Shown here piece after piece: positions 6,094 through 7,320 of a stretch of 7,320 nucleotides of DNA (within the stretch, counting starts at the first letter, position 1; each line of letters begins with the position of its first letter). This DNA comes from Paludibacteraceae bacterium. Lineage in GTDB: Bacteria > Bacteroidota > Bacteroidia > Bacteroidales > Paludibacteraceae. Location: contig JAGCQO010000046.1 in NCBI GenBank assembly GCA_017965125.1, positions 1-7,320 on the forward strand, written 5' to 3'. Position numbers and translations under genes: made by a program. The notes beneath the pieces were generated by a model. The model was not told the DNA's origin. It did not search any database and saw only the letters and a list, made by a program, of their open reading frames with translations.

Positions 6094-7320
6094 TTACAAG
6101 TGTTTCACATAATCACGGAACTGATCGCCTCTGTCCTCGTAGCTCTTGAACAAGTCGAAACTTGCGCAGCATGGAGACAGAAACACTGTGTCGCCCGGCT
6201 TAGCGAACGACTTGCAGAGGTCTATGGCCTCCTTCATCGACCTCGCGTCGGCGATGTTAGGCACAACTCCGTCGAAGAACTTGTGCAGCTTGCTGTTGTC
6301 CACGCCCATGAACACGAGCGAGTGAACCTTCTCCTTGACAAGCGGCAGTATCTCGTTGTAGTCGTTGCCCTTGTCCTTGCCGCCGAGTATCAGCACAACC
6401 GGCGTGGTCATCGACTTCAAGGCATACCAGCACGAGTTGACGTTTGTCGCCTTCGAGTCGTTAATGTATCTCACGTTTGCCCCTGTGGCGCCAGACTCGA
6501 TGCGGTGCTCGACACCCTTGAAATCAGACAACGCCTTTCTGATGTTGTCCTTGCTCAGGTCCACGAGCTTGGCGCTCAGTCCAGCCGCCATTGAGTTGTA
6601 CTTATTGTGGTCGCCAGGCAACGACAGCTCGTCAACCGGCATCATGAACTTATCCTGCTGTGCGTCGATGACCAGCTGAAGATTATCGACGAAGGCCTTC
6701 ACGCCGCTCTCCTTCTTCATTGAGAACGGATAGCGTGTCGCCTTTATGCTGTCGCCTCTCTTCTGCAATTCCTTCTCTATCACAGGGTCGTCGTTCCAAT
6801 AAATGAACGCATCCTCGGGAGTCTGGTTCTGTGTTATGCGGAACTTCGCGTCAATGTAGTTCTGGAACTCGTGGTCATATCTGTCGAGATGGTCAGGAGT
6901 TATGTTCAGCAGTATGGCGATGTCGGCCTTGAACTTGTACATATTGTCAAGCTGGAAGCTCGAAAGCTCGATGACATAGTAGTCATATTCTTCCTCGGCC
7001 ACCTGCAGCGCCAACGACTTGCCGACGTTTCCAGCCAGTCCGACGTTCAGTCCTGCCGACTTCAAGATGTGGTAAGTCAGCAGTGTTGTGGTTGTCTTAC
7101 CGTTAGAGCCGGTTATGCAAATCATCTTCGCGTTTGTGTATCTACCCGCGAACTCGATTTCCGAAATCACCGGAATAGACTTCTCGTTAAGCTTCAGAAT
7201 CAGCGGCGCGTCATTAGGAATACCCGGGCTCTTTATAACCTCCACCGAGTTCAGGATTCTCGACTCGCTGTGGTGTCCCTCCTCCCACTCTATGCCGTGG
7301 GCGTTCAGTATTTCCTTGTA
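6094..7320 (-). CDS. murD: UDP-N-acetylmuramoyl-L-alanine--D-glutamate ligase MurD, 5' end outside window
   Basis: Cytoplasmic ATP-dependent ligase that adds D-glutamate to UDP-MurNAc-L-Ala. The frame stays open to the window edge, giving 408 visible residues. Those upstream of a GTG at 7245 (ending SESRILNS) continue the protein, so the GTG is not the start. Family members are usually about 440-450 residues, so roughly 35-45 N-terminal residues (start of the UDP-binding Rossmann-like domain) are missing. In visible numbering: KSPGIP near 30; Mur-ligase P-loop GSNGKTTT at 71-78; ELSSFQLD and NITPDHLDRY in the central domain; a Lys in YIDAKFRI at about 159, aligning with the carbamylated Lys of E. 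coli MurD; GDHNKYN at about 236; NDSKATN at 287-293; GGKDKG; and the C-terminal LSPCCASFD. All expected motifs are present. It ends in TAA, 11 bases before ftsW, and is cut only by the window, not broken. Confidence 0.97.
   Translation of the reverse strand, partial: YKEILNAHGIEWEEGHHSESRILNSVEVIKSPGIPNDAPLILKLNEKSIPVISEIEFAGRYTNAKMICITGSNGKTTTTLLTYHILKSAGLNVGLAGNVGKSLALQVAEEEYDYYVIELSSFQLDNMYKFKADIAILLNITPDHLDRYDHEFQNYIDAKFRITQNQTPEDAFIYWNDDPVIEKELQKRGDSIKATRYPFSMKKESGVKAFVDNLQLVIDAQQDKFMMPVDELSLPGDHNKYNSMAAGLSAKLVDLSKDNIRKALSDFKGVEHRIESGATGANVRYINDSKATNVNSCWYALKSMTTPVVLILGGKDKGNDYNEILPLVKEKVHSLVFMGVDNSKLHKFFDGVVPNIADARSMKEAIDLCKSFAKPGDTVFLSPCCASFDLFKSYEDRGDQFRDYVKHL

Noticed and set aside
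6001..6594. Plus-strand open frame of 197 codons opposite the murD end and ftsW start
   Set aside because: It spans a gene junction antisense to two well-supported genes and resembles no known protein.
7243..7245. GTG as the murD start codon
   Set aside because: The frame continues upstream to the window edge with MurD-like sequence (EGHHSESRIL), so the GTG is an internal Val codon.

Overview
The window holds the second half of a division and cell wall (dcw) cluster. All six genes lie on the minus strand, so transcription runs from the high-coordinate end to the low one. In that order they are murD (5' end beyond the window), ftsW, murG, murC, ftsQ and ftsA, with a likely ftsZ start codon at the left edge. 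The order murD-ftsW-murG-murC-ftsQ-ftsA(-ftsZ), with no murB or ddl between murC and ftsQ, is the usual arrangement in Bacteroidota. Starts preceded by A/T-rich sequence with no Shine-Dalgarno motif, the short and divergent FtsQ, and a MurC with a DDYAHHP motif all fit a member of the Bacteroidales-like Bacteroidota. Species cannot be named from this sequence.

Layout by position: 7320-6094 murD; 6082-4670 ftsW; 4657-3551 murG; 3526-2114 murC; 2102-1353 ftsQ; 1332-46 ftsA; 45-1 AT-rich spacer ending in ATG. Gaps between genes are 11, 12, 24, 11 and 20 bases. I see no terminator hairpin and no convincing promoter in any gap, so the set is probably one transcript. No RNA gene, mobile element, repeat array or CRISPR was seen, and no stretch of more than 300 bases lacks a gene.

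The genes work together in septal wall building. MurC adds L-Ala and MurD adds D-Glu to the UDP-MurNAc precursor in the cytoplasm. MurG adds GlcNAc to lipid I to make lipid II at the inner membrane. FtsW polymerises lipid II into septal glycan. FtsQ is a bitopic divisome scaffold protein. FtsA tethers FtsZ to the membrane.

I found no new system here. What deserves a second look is residue-level: a Gly-to-Arg change in a conserved FtsW motif, a Gly-to-Val change in MurG G-loop 2, a divergent FtsA phosphate loop, an altered MurC motif, a strongly acidic C-terminal tail on FtsW, and the choice of the ftsQ start.
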